Under the pieces are notes generated by a model that made no database searches, had not been told where the DNA came from, and saw nothing but the letters and a program-made list of their open reading frames with translations. This document shows positions 1 through 6,965 of a stretch of 10,211 nucleotides of DNA, one piece after another. Made by a program: the position numbers and the translations under genes. Each line of letters starts with the position of its first letter. Position 1 is the stretch's first letter. The stretch comes from Xanthomonas translucens pv. translucens DSM 18974. GTDB lineage: Bacteria > Pseudomonadota > Gammaproteobacteria > Xanthomonadales > Xanthomonadaceae. The stretch spans positions 1-10,211 of the forward strand of contig NZ_CAPJ01000398.1 of the NCBI RefSeq assembly GCF_000331775.1, written 5' to 3'.

Positions 1-71
1 CGGTCGCGGACTACATCCGTGCCGCCGGACTGTATGCGGCGGCCCCTGCAGCTCCCGCGCCGGCTAGCTGA
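1..71 (+). CDS. nadD: Nicotinate-nucleotide adenylyltransferase, C-terminal end only
   Basis: Only the last 22 codons are visible, in the frame starting at base 3 and ending with TGA at 69-71. The peptide VADYIRAAGLY followed by an Ala/Pro-rich tail resembles the C-terminus of NadD, where a 'YI...GLY' helix closes the protein. NadD makes nicotinic acid adenine dinucleotide from nicotinate mononucleotide and ATP in the cytoplasm. The identification rests on this short match and on context: nadD directly precedes rsfS in many proteobacteria. The Ala/Pro tail after GLY is slightly longer than in E. coli NadD. The catalytic domain lies outside the window and cannot be judged. Confidence 0.8.
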   Translation, partial: VADYIRAAGLYAAAPAAPAPAS

Positions 72-94
72 ATACGCGTCTTCGCGTAGTTCCC

Positions 95-100
95 TATAAT
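95..100 (+). promoter_or_regulatory. Perfect TATAAT -10 element upstream of rsfS
   Basis: The hexamer TATAAT stands in an otherwise GC-rich gap between nadD and rsfS. It would start a transcript near base 107 with a leader of about 20 nt before the rsfS TTG. No good -35 hexamer is found at the usual 16-18 bp spacing, and there is no TGn extended -10. Promoter strength is therefore uncertain. It would let rsfS and the genes after it be expressed independently of nadD. Confidence 0.45.
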
Positions 101-126
101 TCGCCCATTCCATCGAGTTCGCGCCT

Positions 127-537
127 TTGTCCACTCAAGCCCACGTCATCAAGACCCAATTGCCCAACCCGCCGCCGTCGTTGCCGGTCCTGCTCGCCCA
201 TGTCCGCAACGCGCTCGACGAGCTCAAGGCCAAGGACGCGGTGGAAATCGACGTGCGCGGCAAGTCCAGCGTCACCGATTACATGATCGTCGTCTCCGGC
301 ACCTCTACCCGCCACGTCAAGTCGATCGCCGACGAAGTGATCAAGCACGCCAAGAAGCTGGACGTGATGCCGCTGGGCGTGGAAGGCGAGCGCGAGGCCG
401 AGTGGGTGCTGGTCGATCTCGGCGACGTTGTGGTGCACGTGATGCTGCCGCGGGTGCGCGAGTTCTATGCGCTGGAGCGGTTGTGGACGGTCGGCGACCA
501 GCCGCCGAGCGACGCGGACGACGAACGCGATGCCTGA
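127..537 (+). CDS. rsfS: Ribosomal silencing factor RsfS (YbeB/DUF143 family)
   Basis: The 136-residue product belongs to the RsfS/YbeB/Iojap family. In studied bacteria this protein binds ribosomal protein uL14 on the 50S subunit, blocks subunit joining, and saves energy in stationary phase or starvation. Family hallmarks are visible: [20 protein letters not shown] (residues 51-70), [20 protein letters not shown] (84-103) and [10 protein letters not shown] (111-120). The start is a TTG at 127; no in-frame ATG precedes the conserved core, and no clear Shine-Dalgarno sequence is seen upstream. The N-terminal extension of about 18 residues is Pro-rich (PNPPPSLP), and the C-terminus is an acidic tail (DADDERDA). 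It follows nadD by 55 nt, and its end overlaps the next gene's preferred start by 8 nt. Identity is very secure; the exact start is less so. Confidence 0.95.
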   Translation: MSTQAHVIKTQLPNPPPSLPVLLAHVRNALDELKAKDAVEIDVRGKSSVTDYMIVVSGTSTRHVKSIADEVIKHAKKLDVMPLGVEGEREAEWVLVDLGDVVVHVMLPRVREFYALERLWTVGDQPPSDADDERDA

Positions 538-1687
538 GCGGCACGACGGCGCGAGCGCCGACCGCGGCGCTGCGCAGTCCATGCAACTGCGCGCGCAGGA
601 CGCGGCGCAAAGCCCTATGACGCCGGCGCGCAAGCGCTTCGATACGCTGGTCCGGCGCCTGGAGCGCTACCGTCTGGAACTGCTGGCATGGCGCGAGGCG
701 CTGCCGCGCTGGGAGCAGCGCTATCACGAGCAGGTGGAGCCGCTGCTGCAGGCGCGCGATGCGGCCCAGGCACAGATGGTGCATGCGCTGGACGCGGCGC
801 ATGCCGCGCACAAGCTGAGCAAGAGCGATCGTGCCACCTTGTCGGATACGATCTGCGAGCTGGCCGGCGCCTTGATCGAGGAAGGCGGCTTCGAGCAGCT
901 GAAGCCCATCTACGACCGCCATAGCGAGGTGGGATTCGACCAGGAAATCGCCGAGTCCAACGCGCTGCTGAAGTCGGTGATCGGCGCCGAGTTCGGCCTT
1001 GCGCCGGAAGAACTGGAACATATCCAATCGCCCGAGGAGTTGTACGCGCAGGTGCAACAGCGCCTGCATGAGCAGCAGGCGCATAAGGCCGAGCGCGCGC
1101 AGAAGACCGCCAAGAGCCGTCGCGCCGGCACGCGCAAGGCGCAGAAGACCGGGTTCGATCCGCAGCAGTCGTTGCGCGAGCTCTATCGCAAACTGGTGAC
1201 CGCCCTGCACCCGGACCGCGAGAGCGATCCGCAGCAGCGCGAGCGCAAGACCGCGCTGATGCAGCGCCTCAACAGTGCCTATCGCGATGGCGATCTGCTG
1301 GCGCTGCTGGAGTTGCAACTGGAAATCGGCCAGTTGGATCGCGCCGGGATCGCGGCGATGAGCGAGGAGCGCATCCAGCACTACAACCGGATGCTGGCCA
1401 CGCAACTGAAAGAGGTGGAGCAGGAACTGGCGCAGGTCGCCGCGGTGTTCATGGACAGGTACGACGTGTACGCCGAGCGCCGGCCCAAGCCGCAGCGCCT
1501 CGATCCGCTGATGGCGCAGATCAAACGCCAACTGCAGCACGAGATCGAAGGATTCGCCGAGGAAGTGCGCTATCTGCAGCAGGCATCCACGCTCAAGCAA
1601 TGGCTCAAGTTGCAGCGTGCGCGCATCGCTGAGCAGGAGCGCGATGCGGCGCTGATGGACTTCGCTTTTTCCGCCGAGCGCTGGTGA
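530..1687 (+). CDS. J-domain-like (DnaJ-related) protein of unknown function
   Basis: The product is 385 residues from ATG 530. That ATG overlaps the rsfS stop (ATGCCTGA), which suggests translational coupling. Alternative in-frame ATGs lie at 581 and 617; the last begins [19 protein letters not shown] and would give 356 residues. An HPD tripeptide at residues 227-229 (bases 1208-1216) follows a basic helix [15 protein letters not shown] and precedes a helix ending [16 protein letters not shown]. This is the helix II, HPD, helix III arrangement of J domains, which stimulate Hsp70 (DnaK) ATPase. Helix I is not recognisable, and the J region is central, not N-terminal as in DnaJ. Flanking parts are Glu/Gln/Arg-rich, predicted helical and possibly coiled coil. 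No signal peptide, membrane segment or zinc-finger cysteines are seen. It sits between rsfS and rlmH, both of which act on the large ribosomal subunit. A ribosome or DnaK link is inference only. Confidence 0.8.
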   Translation: MPERHDGASADRGAAQSMQLRAQDAAQSPMTPARKRFDTLVRRLERYRLELLAWREALPRWEQRYHEQVEPLLQARDAAQAQMVHALDAAHAAHKLSKSDRATLSDTICELAGALIEEGGFEQLKPIYDRHSEVGFDQEIAESNALLKSVIGAEFGLAPEELEHIQSPEELYAQVQQRLHEQQAHKAERAQKTAKSRRAGTRKAQKTGFDPQQSLRELYRKLVTALHPDRESDPQQRERKTALMQRLNSAYRDGDLLALLELQLEIGQLDRAGIAAMSEERIQHYNRMLATQLKEVEQELAQVAAVFMDRYDVYAERRPKPQRLDPLMAQIKRQLQHEIEGFAEEVRYLQQASTLKQWLKLQRARIAEQERDAALMDFAFSAERW

Positions 1688-1733
1688 TGCGCGTGGCGCA
1701 TGGCGTGCAGCGCAGGCCGGCCGCGCCGCAGCG

Positions 1734-2204
1734 ATGAAGGCGCGCCTCATCGCCACCGGCGAACGCGCCCCCGCCTGGGTCGCGCAGGGCTTCGCCGAAT
1801 ACCGCAAGCGCCTGTCGCACTGGCTGCCGCTGGAACTGGTCGAGATCGAACCCGGGCTGCGCGGCAAGGGCCGCGATGCGCAGCGCGCGATCGAGGACGA
1901 AGGCCGCCGCGTGCTCGCCGCGCTGCCGAAGAACGCGCTGGTGGTGGCGCTGGACGTGCCAGGCAAGCCGTACAGTTCCGAACAACTGGCGCAGCGCATG
2001 GAACACTGGCGCGGCCAAGGCCGCGACCTGGCGCTGCTGATCGGCGGCCCCGAAGGCCATTCGCCCGAGGTGCTGGCGGTGGCCAGCGAATCCTGGTCGC
2101 TGGGGCCGCTGACCCTGCCGCACATGCTGGTGCGGCTGGTGGTGGCCGAACAGCTGTACCGCGCTGCGGCGATGCTGGCCAACCATCCCTACCATCGCGC
2201 GTGA
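1734..2204 (+). CDS. rlmH: 23S rRNA (pseudouridine1915-N3)-methyltransferase RlmH
   Basis: The 156-residue product matches the small SPOUT methyltransferase RlmH (YbeA; 155 residues in E. coli). RlmH uses S-adenosylmethionine to methylate N3 of pseudouridine 1915 in helix 69 of 23S rRNA, acting on assembled 70S ribosomes as a homodimer. The knot-forming SAM-binding motif LLIGGPEGH lies at residues 101-109, followed by SLGPLTLPHMLVRLVVAEQ (122-140). The protein ends HPYHRA, matching the family's conserved C-terminal YHR that reaches the target base. The ATG at 1734 gives the standard N-terminus MKARLIATG; upstream Shine-Dalgarno complementarity is weak. It lies 46 nt after the J-domain gene on the same strand, probably in one transcript with rsfS. 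A strong terminator follows at 2332-2361. Confidence 0.96.
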   Translation: MKARLIATGERAPAWVAQGFAEYRKRLSHWLPLELVEIEPGLRGKGRDAQRAIEDEGRRVLAALPKNALVVALDVPGKPYSSEQLAQRMEHWRGQGRDLALLIGGPEGHSPEVLAVASESWSLGPLTLPHMLVRLVVAEQLYRAAAMLANHPYHRA

Positions 2205-2331
2205 GCGTCAGGTTCGCCTGATCCGCACGGCACGCGCACGACGCGCCGGTTGCGCCTCGCCCGCATCGCCGGCGCGACGCCGGCAGCGACATCGCGATGC
2301 CACCTCTGCGACCTGCGCAGCATCGGCAAAC

Positions 2332-2361
2332 AAAAAGCCCGGGCTCAGGCCCGGGCTTTTT
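2332..2361. terminator. Bidirectional rho-independent terminator between rlmH and the receptor gene
   Basis: A perfect 8-bp GC core (GCCCGGGC at 2337-2344 and 2349-2356) with loop TCAG is flanked by AAAAA (2332-2336) and TTTTT (2357-2361). The whole stem is 13 bp and works in either direction: a T run follows the hairpin on both strands. It lies between convergent genes, 127 nt after the rlmH stop and 20 nt after the receptor stop on the other strand. The rest of 2205-2381 shows no gene. Confidence 0.93.
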
Positions 2362-2381
2362 GTGTAGCGCAACGCGTTCGA

Positions 2382-5156
2382 TCAGTTGAACGTGTACTTC
2401 GCCCCCACGGTGAAGTAGCGGCCGACTGCGCCGCTGAAGTGCAGCGGGTTGTAGTTGACGCCGCCGTAGGTGGACGGATCCAGCGGGGCGATCCGGTCGA
2501 ACACGTTCTGCACCGAGGCGTTCAGTTCGAACGCGTCGGTCACGTTCCAGCGGCCGGACAGGTCGAAGGTGGTGAACGAGGCGATCTTCTCGACCGGGCT
2601 GCCGTCCGCGTAGAACGCCAGGTAGCTGCCGCCGCGGCTGTCCTTGTTCTCGATGCTGTCGATGTAGTTGACCACGCCGCTGACGCTCCAGCTGCCCTGC
2701 TTCCAGGTGGTGCCGACGTTGACGCGGTCCTGCGGGGTGCCGATGCAGTTGGTCACGTCGCAGTTGCCGTGGGTGCCGACGTAATCGACCGTGCCGCTAG
2801 CCCCAGTGCGCTCGAACTTGAGCAGGTGGCTCCACTGCGCATCCAGCTCCAGCTGGCCCGGGCCGATGGCGAAGGTCTGGCGGATGTCCGTATCGATGCC
2901 GCGCACGCGCGAGGAGTTGGCGTTCACGTAATCGGTATTGATCGCCAGGATGGTGCCGCTGTTGGCCACGCCACCGATGTCGTTGCTGTCGCGCAGGACA
3001 TCGCCGGCCAGGATCGCGTCTTTGGTGTCGCTTTGGGCGATCTCGTTGGTACGCTTGATTTCCCAGGCGTCCACGGTCAGCGAAGTGCTGGAGGTGGGTT
3101 GCAGCACGAAGCCCAACGAGTAGCTCTTGGACTCTTCCGGCTTCAGCGCCGGATTCGGGCGGGTGATGAGCGCTACCGAACGCCCGCCGCATTCGTTGGC
3201 CGGGTCGATCCCGCAGCGCACCGGGTCGGATGCGTTGGAGAACGCGGCCAGGCCGCCATCGCCGTTCTCGGCCGGGTTCGGCGCGCGGAAGCCTTCGGCG
3301 TAGGTGGCGCGCAGGGCGATCCAGTCGGCCGGGGTCCACTTCACGCCCAGCTTCGGCGTGGCCTTGCCGTCGCCGCTCTCGTACTTGTCGTAACGCACCG
3401 CCGCGGACAGTTCCAGTTGCTCCAGCACCGGCGCCGACAGCTCGGCGTAGGCGGCATAGACGTTCTGGGTGCCGTCGTAGGCCGAGTAACCCAGGCCGAT
3501 GATGTCGCCGACGTCGGTGTAGGTCTGCGGGGTCAGGCTGTTGCTGGTCTTGCGCCATTCGGTGCCCAGCGCCAGGCCCAGCGGGCCGCCCTGCAGGTCG
3601 GCCAGGCTGCGCGAGACGGTGAAGTCGAACATGTCCAGGCTGGACTTGGCGGTCGCGCTGATGGTCGGCGAGATGAAGTCGTACAGCGCCTGCGAGTTCA
3701 GCCCGGCGTTGTCGCCGATGCGCCAGGTGCCGGCCGCGCAGGCCGGGTTGCCGAGCACGCAGCGCACCGAGCTGTAACGCAGGAAGCCGGTGCGCTTGTT
3801 GATCAGGTCGGTACCCGAATGCAGGTAGGCGGTGTCGTAGCTCCACTCGCCCCAGTTGCCCTTGACCCCGACCAGGAAGCGGTTGAACTCGTTGGTGTTG
3901 TCGGTCACGCGCGGGCCCACGTCCCAGGCGCTGTAGCGCACGCGCGCGGCGTAGGGCAGCGGATTGTCGGGATGGCCGGCATAGAGCATGGTGGCGCCGG
4001 CGCCGCTGTTGGCGTTGACCGGGCCGCCGGGATAGCCCCAGCCGCCGGACACGCCAGACGGGGTGTTGGAGAACACGGTCTCCTTCTTCGAGTAGCCGAT
4101 CTCGGTATAGATCTCGCCGCCCTCGCCGAAGGCAAAGCTGGCGCGGGCGAACACGTTGACGTACTTCTCTTCCGGGCTCAGGTCGCGGTATTGCTGCGCC
4201 GGATCCCACAGGCAGCCCTGGGCCTGCGCGGTGGCATCGGTCTGGCCGGGAATGGTGGTCAGGCCGGCGCAACCGGGCAGGGCGACCAGATGGGGACTGG
4301 GGGCATCGTTGTTGAACACCGAACCGTTCGGACCGGTGCCGCCGGCAGTGCCGCCGCTGAGGTAGGCGCCGCCGAGGAACTGTGCGTCGGCGGCGTCGTA
4401 GCCGTAGCGGCGGATGTCGCCGGTACCGATCCACTTGCGGTCCTTGCGGTCGCTGATCTTGATCGCGTCGGACTTGCCCACGTCGAGGCTGAAGAACGCG
4501 TTCCAGCCGTCGTTGGCGAGGCTGCCGGTGCCGGCGGTCAGGGTCGCCTTGCGCGCGTCGCCGTCGCTGTCGCCGGACAGGCCGTAGGAGCCACGCAGGA
4601 TCGCGCCTTCGAAGTCGTTGCGCAGGATGATGTTGACCACGCCGGCGATGGCGTCGGAGCCGTAGATCGCCGAGGCGCCGTCCTTCAGGATGTCGATCCG
4701 CTCGACCGCGTCCAGCGGGATGGTGCTCAGGTCGGTGAACACCTTCTGGCCGTCGTCGGCCAGGCCGTAGGTGGCCATGCGCCGGCCGTTCAACAGCACC
4801 AGGGTGGAGCCGGCGCCCAGGCCGCGCAGCGAGATGCCGGCGCCGCCGCCAGCGAAGCCGTTGCCGAAGCTCTTGGGAATCGAGCCGGCGCCGTCGGAGG
4901 TCAGCGTCTGCAGGTATTAGGCCACCGTGCTCTTGCCGGTGCGGTCGATTTCCTGGCGGGTGACCACCTGCACTGGAGACGGGGTCTCGGTGTTGGTGCG
5001 GGGAATGTTGGAGCCGGTGACGGTGATGCGGTCGAGGGTGGTCGCCGCCTCCTGCGCAAACGCGGCGGGGACGGCGGCAGTCATGGCGAGGGCGGCAGCG
5101 ACGGACGCGCAAAGAATATGGCGGCGGGTTGCACGCCGTTGGTTCGGGTTGTTCAC
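2382..5156 (-). pseudogene. TonB-dependent outer-membrane receptor, interrupted by an in-frame stop
   Basis: Read on the minus strand from GTG at 5156 to the stop at 2382, this is a 924-codon TonB-dependent receptor with one internal TAA at codon 80 (bases 4917-4919). The N-terminus has a signal peptide with probable cleavage after AFA (residue 34) and a TonB-box-like DRITVTG (42-48). The plug domain follows, with the hallmark [18 protein letters not shown] from residue 152 continuing to a GVVNIILR end. The remainder is a 22-strand-type beta-barrel sequence ending [13 protein letters not shown]. Frame is unbroken on both sides of the stop, and the codons after it (YLQTLTSDG...) still read as normal plug sequence. 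The lesion is thus a single codon, one base away from GAA or CAA. Translation as written would give a 79-residue fragment. Such receptors import siderophores, cobalamin, metals or carbohydrates; the substrate here is unknown. It is transcribed after tonB. The alternatives are a sequencing error or readthrough. Confidence 0.85.
4917..4919 (-). other. Premature TAA codon inside the receptor plug domain
   Basis: The minus-strand reading is ...AGC ACG GTG GCC TAA TAC CTG CAG..., i.e. STVA-stop-YLQ. The frame is the same before and after, so no insertion or deletion is needed to explain it. Related receptors, as I remember them, often have an acidic residue here (A-E-Y-L-Q), so a GAA-to-TAA change would suffice. 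The next in-frame initiation codons lie inside the plug without a signal peptide and could not yield an exported receptor. Confidence 0.85.
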
Positions 5157-5162
5157 AGTCTC

Positions 5163-5168
5163 TCTCCT
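5163..5168 (-). promoter_or_regulatory. Shine-Dalgarno sequence fixing the receptor GTG start
   Basis: On the minus strand AGGAGA lies 6 nt before the GTG at 5156-5154. This supports GTG, giving [12 protein letters not shown] and a proper signal peptide, as the true start. It also shows that translation initiation of the interrupted receptor gene is still intact. Confidence 0.8.
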
Positions 5169-5208
5169 AACTGGAAGCGCAAGTTTTGATGTCTAATTTT
5201 TGCCAGGT

Positions 5209-5227
5209 GCCGACACAAATGGTCGGC
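5209..5227 (-). promoter_or_regulatory. Hairpin in the receptor 5' leader
   Basis: On the minus strand GCCGAC (5227-5222) and GTCGGC (5214-5209) form a 6-bp perfect stem with the 7-nt loop CATTTGT. It lies about 40 nt before the Shine-Dalgarno sequence, inside the likely untranslated leader. No T run follows, so it is not a simple terminator. It could be an mRNA structure or a protein-binding dyad. It may also be chance, as the stem is short. Confidence 0.4.
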
Positions 5228-5239
5228 TGATGCCATCTA

Positions 5240-5267
5240 CATGTATTTAACGTGAATTAATTGTGAA
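5240..5267 (-). promoter_or_regulatory. Candidate sigma-70-like promoter of the receptor gene
   Basis: On the minus strand TTCACA (5267-5262) and TACATG (5245-5240) are separated by 16 bp. The -35 box matches the consensus at 5 of 6 positions, the -10 box at only 3 of 6. The stretch 5241-5280 is only about 25% GC (10 of 40 bases, counted by hand) in a very GC-rich window, which is typical of a promoter. A start near 5233 would give a leader of about 77 nt containing the hairpin at 5209-5227. No Fur-box-like sequence was recognised. Exact hexamers are uncertain; the presence of a control region is more secure. Confidence 0.4.
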
Positions 5268-5269
5268 TT
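5252..5269 (+). repeat. Direct repeat GTGAATT with 11-bp period upstream of the receptor
   Basis: GTGAATT occurs at 5252-5258 and again at 5263-5269, separated by AATT. The 11-bp period is about one helical turn, so both copies face the same side of the DNA. They overlap the candidate -35 box and spacer of the receptor promoter. This arrangement suits a dimeric regulator binding direct half-sites, but no known regulator is assigned. Confidence 0.5.
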
Positions 5270-5321
5270 TTGGATTAAGGCGACCCCGACGCGCGCTCCT
5301 GCAGCGGGGCCGCACCCGCAT

Positions 5322-5990
5322 TCAACGGCCTAACGAAAAATTCACCGGGACCAGTCCATATGCCTGAACCGGCATTCCTTGCTGCAATGCAGCATGGAAC
5401 TTCCAGCGCTTCAGCACCTGCTCGCGCGCGGCCTGGTCGAGGATCCGGTGGCCGCTGCTCCTGGCGATGCTGACCTCCAACGGCTGGCCGTCGACGCCGA
5501 CCAGCACGCGCAGCAACACGCTGCCCTGCAGGCCATCGCGCAGCGCATCGCGCGGGTAGGGCGGGGCCGGCGCACGCAGGTACTGCAACTGCATGCCGGC
5601 GACCGGCGCGCTGACCGGCGTGGGCGGCACGCTCGGCTCGGCGGTGACCGCAGCCGGATCGGCGATCGCGTCCTGCACCGGCCTCGGGCTGGCGTCGGCC
5701 AACACTGCCTGCACCGGGGCCGGCACCGGCGCGGCGATCGGCACCCGCGGCTGGGTCATGGGCCGTTTCTGAGGCTGCACCGTGGGGTGCGGCGGCGGCG
5801 TGATCGGGACCACGATCGGTTGCTGCCAGACGGGTTGCGCCTTGGCCGGTGCCTGCGGCGGCGCCACGTGCGAGAGTGGAATCAGCAACAGCAGCATGGC
5901 CAGCAGGTGCAGGCCGATCGCGGCGCTGAGCGCCAGGATCCGCGACAGGTCGATAGCGAACGAGGGAGCGGGGAGTTGCGTGCGAACCAT
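5322..5990 (-). CDS. tonB: TonB family energy-transducing protein
   Basis: The 222-residue product has the three-part TonB layout. There is a short cytoplasmic N-terminus and one membrane anchor (about residues 18-37, ILALSAAIGLHLLAMLLLLI). A Pro-rich periplasm-spanning stretch follows (about 43-130, rich in PPP, PVP and APV). The C-terminal domain (about 132-222) carries the family's PPYPRDALRDGLQGSVLLRV and VLKRWKF signatures. TonB links the ExbB/ExbD proton-driven motor to outer-membrane receptors. The start ATG at 5990 is chosen because GGAGGT lies 5 nt upstream and because it opens directly onto the anchor; the longer in-frame extension lacks sense. In the anchor H28 aligns with the essential His of the E. 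coli SxxxH motif, but the Ser position is Ala24. exbB and exbD are not in the window. The adjacent receptor gene, 165 nt downstream on the same strand, is its likely partner. It may be one of several TonB paralogues. Confidence 0.92.
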   Translation of the reverse strand: MVRTQLPAPSFAIDLSRILALSAAIGLHLLAMLLLLIPLSHVAPPQAPAKAQPVWQQPIVVPITPPPHPTVQPQKRPMTQPRVPIAAPVPAPVQAVLADASPRPVQDAIADPAAVTAEPSVPPTPVSAPVAGMQLQYLRAPAPPYPRDALRDGLQGSVLLRVLVGVDGQPLEVSIARSSGHRILDQAAREQVLKRWKFHAALQQGMPVQAYGLVPVNFSLGR

Positions 5991-5995
5991 GATCC

Positions 5996-6001
5996 ACCTC
6001 C
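5996..6001 (-). promoter_or_regulatory. Perfect Shine-Dalgarno GGAGGT of tonB
   Basis: On the minus strand GGAGGT sits 5 nt before the ATG at 5990-5988 and decides the start. A second ATG 13 nt upstream (6003-6001) is out of frame and overlaps the Shine-Dalgarno, so it is probably not used for tonB. The stretch 6007-6170 is GC-rich, holds no gene that I can support, and shows no clear promoter hexamers for tonB. Confidence 0.85.
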
Positions 6002-6170
6002 ATGATGACCTGCGTCTTGTGGACTTGCGGTACGACCAAACGCGCCAGCGCAGCGGACGGGGGCGATGCGCCATCCGCCCGCGTTTCCGACATTGCGCCT
6101 GCTGCCGTCCCCATGGCAAGCGCCGGCAGCGGACCCGCACGCCAGCGCCGCGGCATGGGAGCGCATGGCG

Positions 6171-6206
6171 CAGAAACGACGACGGCGCCCGCAGGCGCCG
6201 TCGTCG
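6171..6206 (-). terminator. Rho-independent terminator of the SIMPL-domain gene
   Basis: A 13-bp perfect stem (6177-6189 with 6194-6206) has the loop formed by 6190-6193 (CGCA on plus). Its arms contain GACGACGGCGCC and GGCGCCGTCGTC. On the minus strand the stem is followed by TTTCTG, a short T tract. It begins 21 nt after the SIMPL stop codon. On the plus strand no T tract follows, so it acts for the minus strand. It should separate the SIMPL gene from tonB. Confidence 0.75.
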
Positions 6207-6227
6207 GCAAACTGGTGCGAGCGGGGC

Positions 6228-6965
6228 TTACTTGCCGAGTTCGAACACCACGTCCAGGTTGACCGACACGCTGCTCTCGCCGGTCGCCACCGGGGTGCTG
6301 TCCATCTCCGCCTTCATCGCCATCGCGCGCATCATCGGCATCGGGCGCACGCCGCCGCCGCTGCCTTCGGAAATGCTGACGATGCGGCGCACGCGCAGGC
6401 CCAGCGACTTGGCGTAGGTCTGCGCGCGGGCCTGCGCCTTCTTCAGCGCATCGACCCGGGCCTGGTCGTACAGCGGCTCCGGATTATCGATCTCGAAGCT
6501 GGGGCCGTTGATCTGGTTGGCGCCCTGCGCGGCCAGCGCGTCCAGCACCTTGCCGAGCTTGGCGATGTCGCGCACTTTCAGGTTGACCGAGTTGCTGGCC
6601 TGGTAGCCGACGACCTGCGGCGCCTGGTTGTCGACGTACTTGTACTGCGGGCTGAGGTTGATGCCGCTGGTCTGCACGTCCTTGTCGGCGATGCCGGCGG
6701 CGCGCACCGCGGCCAGGACCTTGGTCATCTGCTCGGCGTTCTGGCGCATCGCCGCGGCGCTGTCGCTGGCCTGGGTGACCACGCCGGCCGACAGCGTGGC
6801 AACGTCCGGGGCGTGCTTGGCCTCGGCCTGGGCGGCGATGTTGAGCAAGGTGCCGTCGGCCGGCACGGCGTAGGCCGGCGTGGCGGATTGGGCATGGGCG
6901 GTCATCGTGCCTCCTAGGGCGAGGGTCAGGGCCAGCAGCAGCGGACGGACGGAGAGTGCGCGCAT
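6228..6965 (-). CDS. Secreted SIMPL-domain (DUF541/YggE-like) protein
   Basis: The 245-residue product starts with a clear signal peptide (MRALSVRPLLLALTLALGG, probable cleavage after AHA at residue 25), so it is periplasmic or outer-membrane associated. The rest is one SIMPL/DUF541 domain (about 38-243). Visible signatures are DVQTSGINLSPQYKY (96-110), ARAQTYAKSLGLRVRRIVSI (179-198) and the closing VSVNLDVVFELGK. E. coli YggE of this family lowers oxidative damage when overproduced; some members form ring oligomers. The molecular role is not settled. A Met-rich loop, with six Met between residues 209 and 221, precedes the last strands. The ATG at 6965 has AAGGAA (6979-6974) 8 nt upstream. 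It is divergent from maf and ends in its own terminator before tonB, so it is probably a separate unit and not part of the uptake system. Confidence 0.92.
   Translation of the reverse strand: MRALSVRPLLLALTLALGGTMTAHAQSATPAYAVPADGTLLNIAAQAEAKHAPDVATLSAGVVTQASDSAAAMRQNAEQMTKVLAAVRAAGIADKDVQTSGINLSPQYKYVDNQAPQVVGYQASNSVNLKVRDIAKLGKVLDALAAQGANQINGPSFEIDNPEPLYDQARVDALKKAQARAQTYAKSLGLRVRRIVSISEGSGGGVRPMPMMRAMAMKAEMDSTPVATGESSVSVNLDVVFELGK

Noticed and set aside
81..122. TTCGC at 81, 100 and 118, resembling a plant-inducible promoter (PIP) box
   Set aside because: The spacings between copies are 14 and 13 nt, not the required 15. The TATAAT at 95-100 lies inside the pattern, not about 30 bp downstream, and the gene is housekeeping.
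341..2182. A 613-codon minus-strand open frame across rsfS, the J-domain gene and rlmH
   Set aside because: It crosses three well-supported plus-strand genes and has Arg/Leu/Gln-rich composition without motifs; it is a mirror of GC-rich codons.
2250..5189. A 979-codon open frame on the plus strand opposite the receptor gene
   Set aside because: The translation is low-complexity (Val/Ala/Gly/Arg-rich) with no recognisable domain. Long antisense open frames are expected opposite GC-rich coding DNA, and the minus strand carries clear receptor motifs.
5282..5319. Possible terminator after tonB (GCGGCCCCG with CGGGGTCGC on the minus strand)
   Set aside because: The stem has a wobble pair and a 16-nt loop, and no T run follows (CTTAATCC), so termination is not supported.
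5991..6140. A longer in-frame tonB start at 6140 (272 residues)
   Set aside because: The extra 50 residues are Arg/Trp-rich with no signal or anchor, while ATG 5990 has a perfect Shine-Dalgarno and opens onto the membrane segment.
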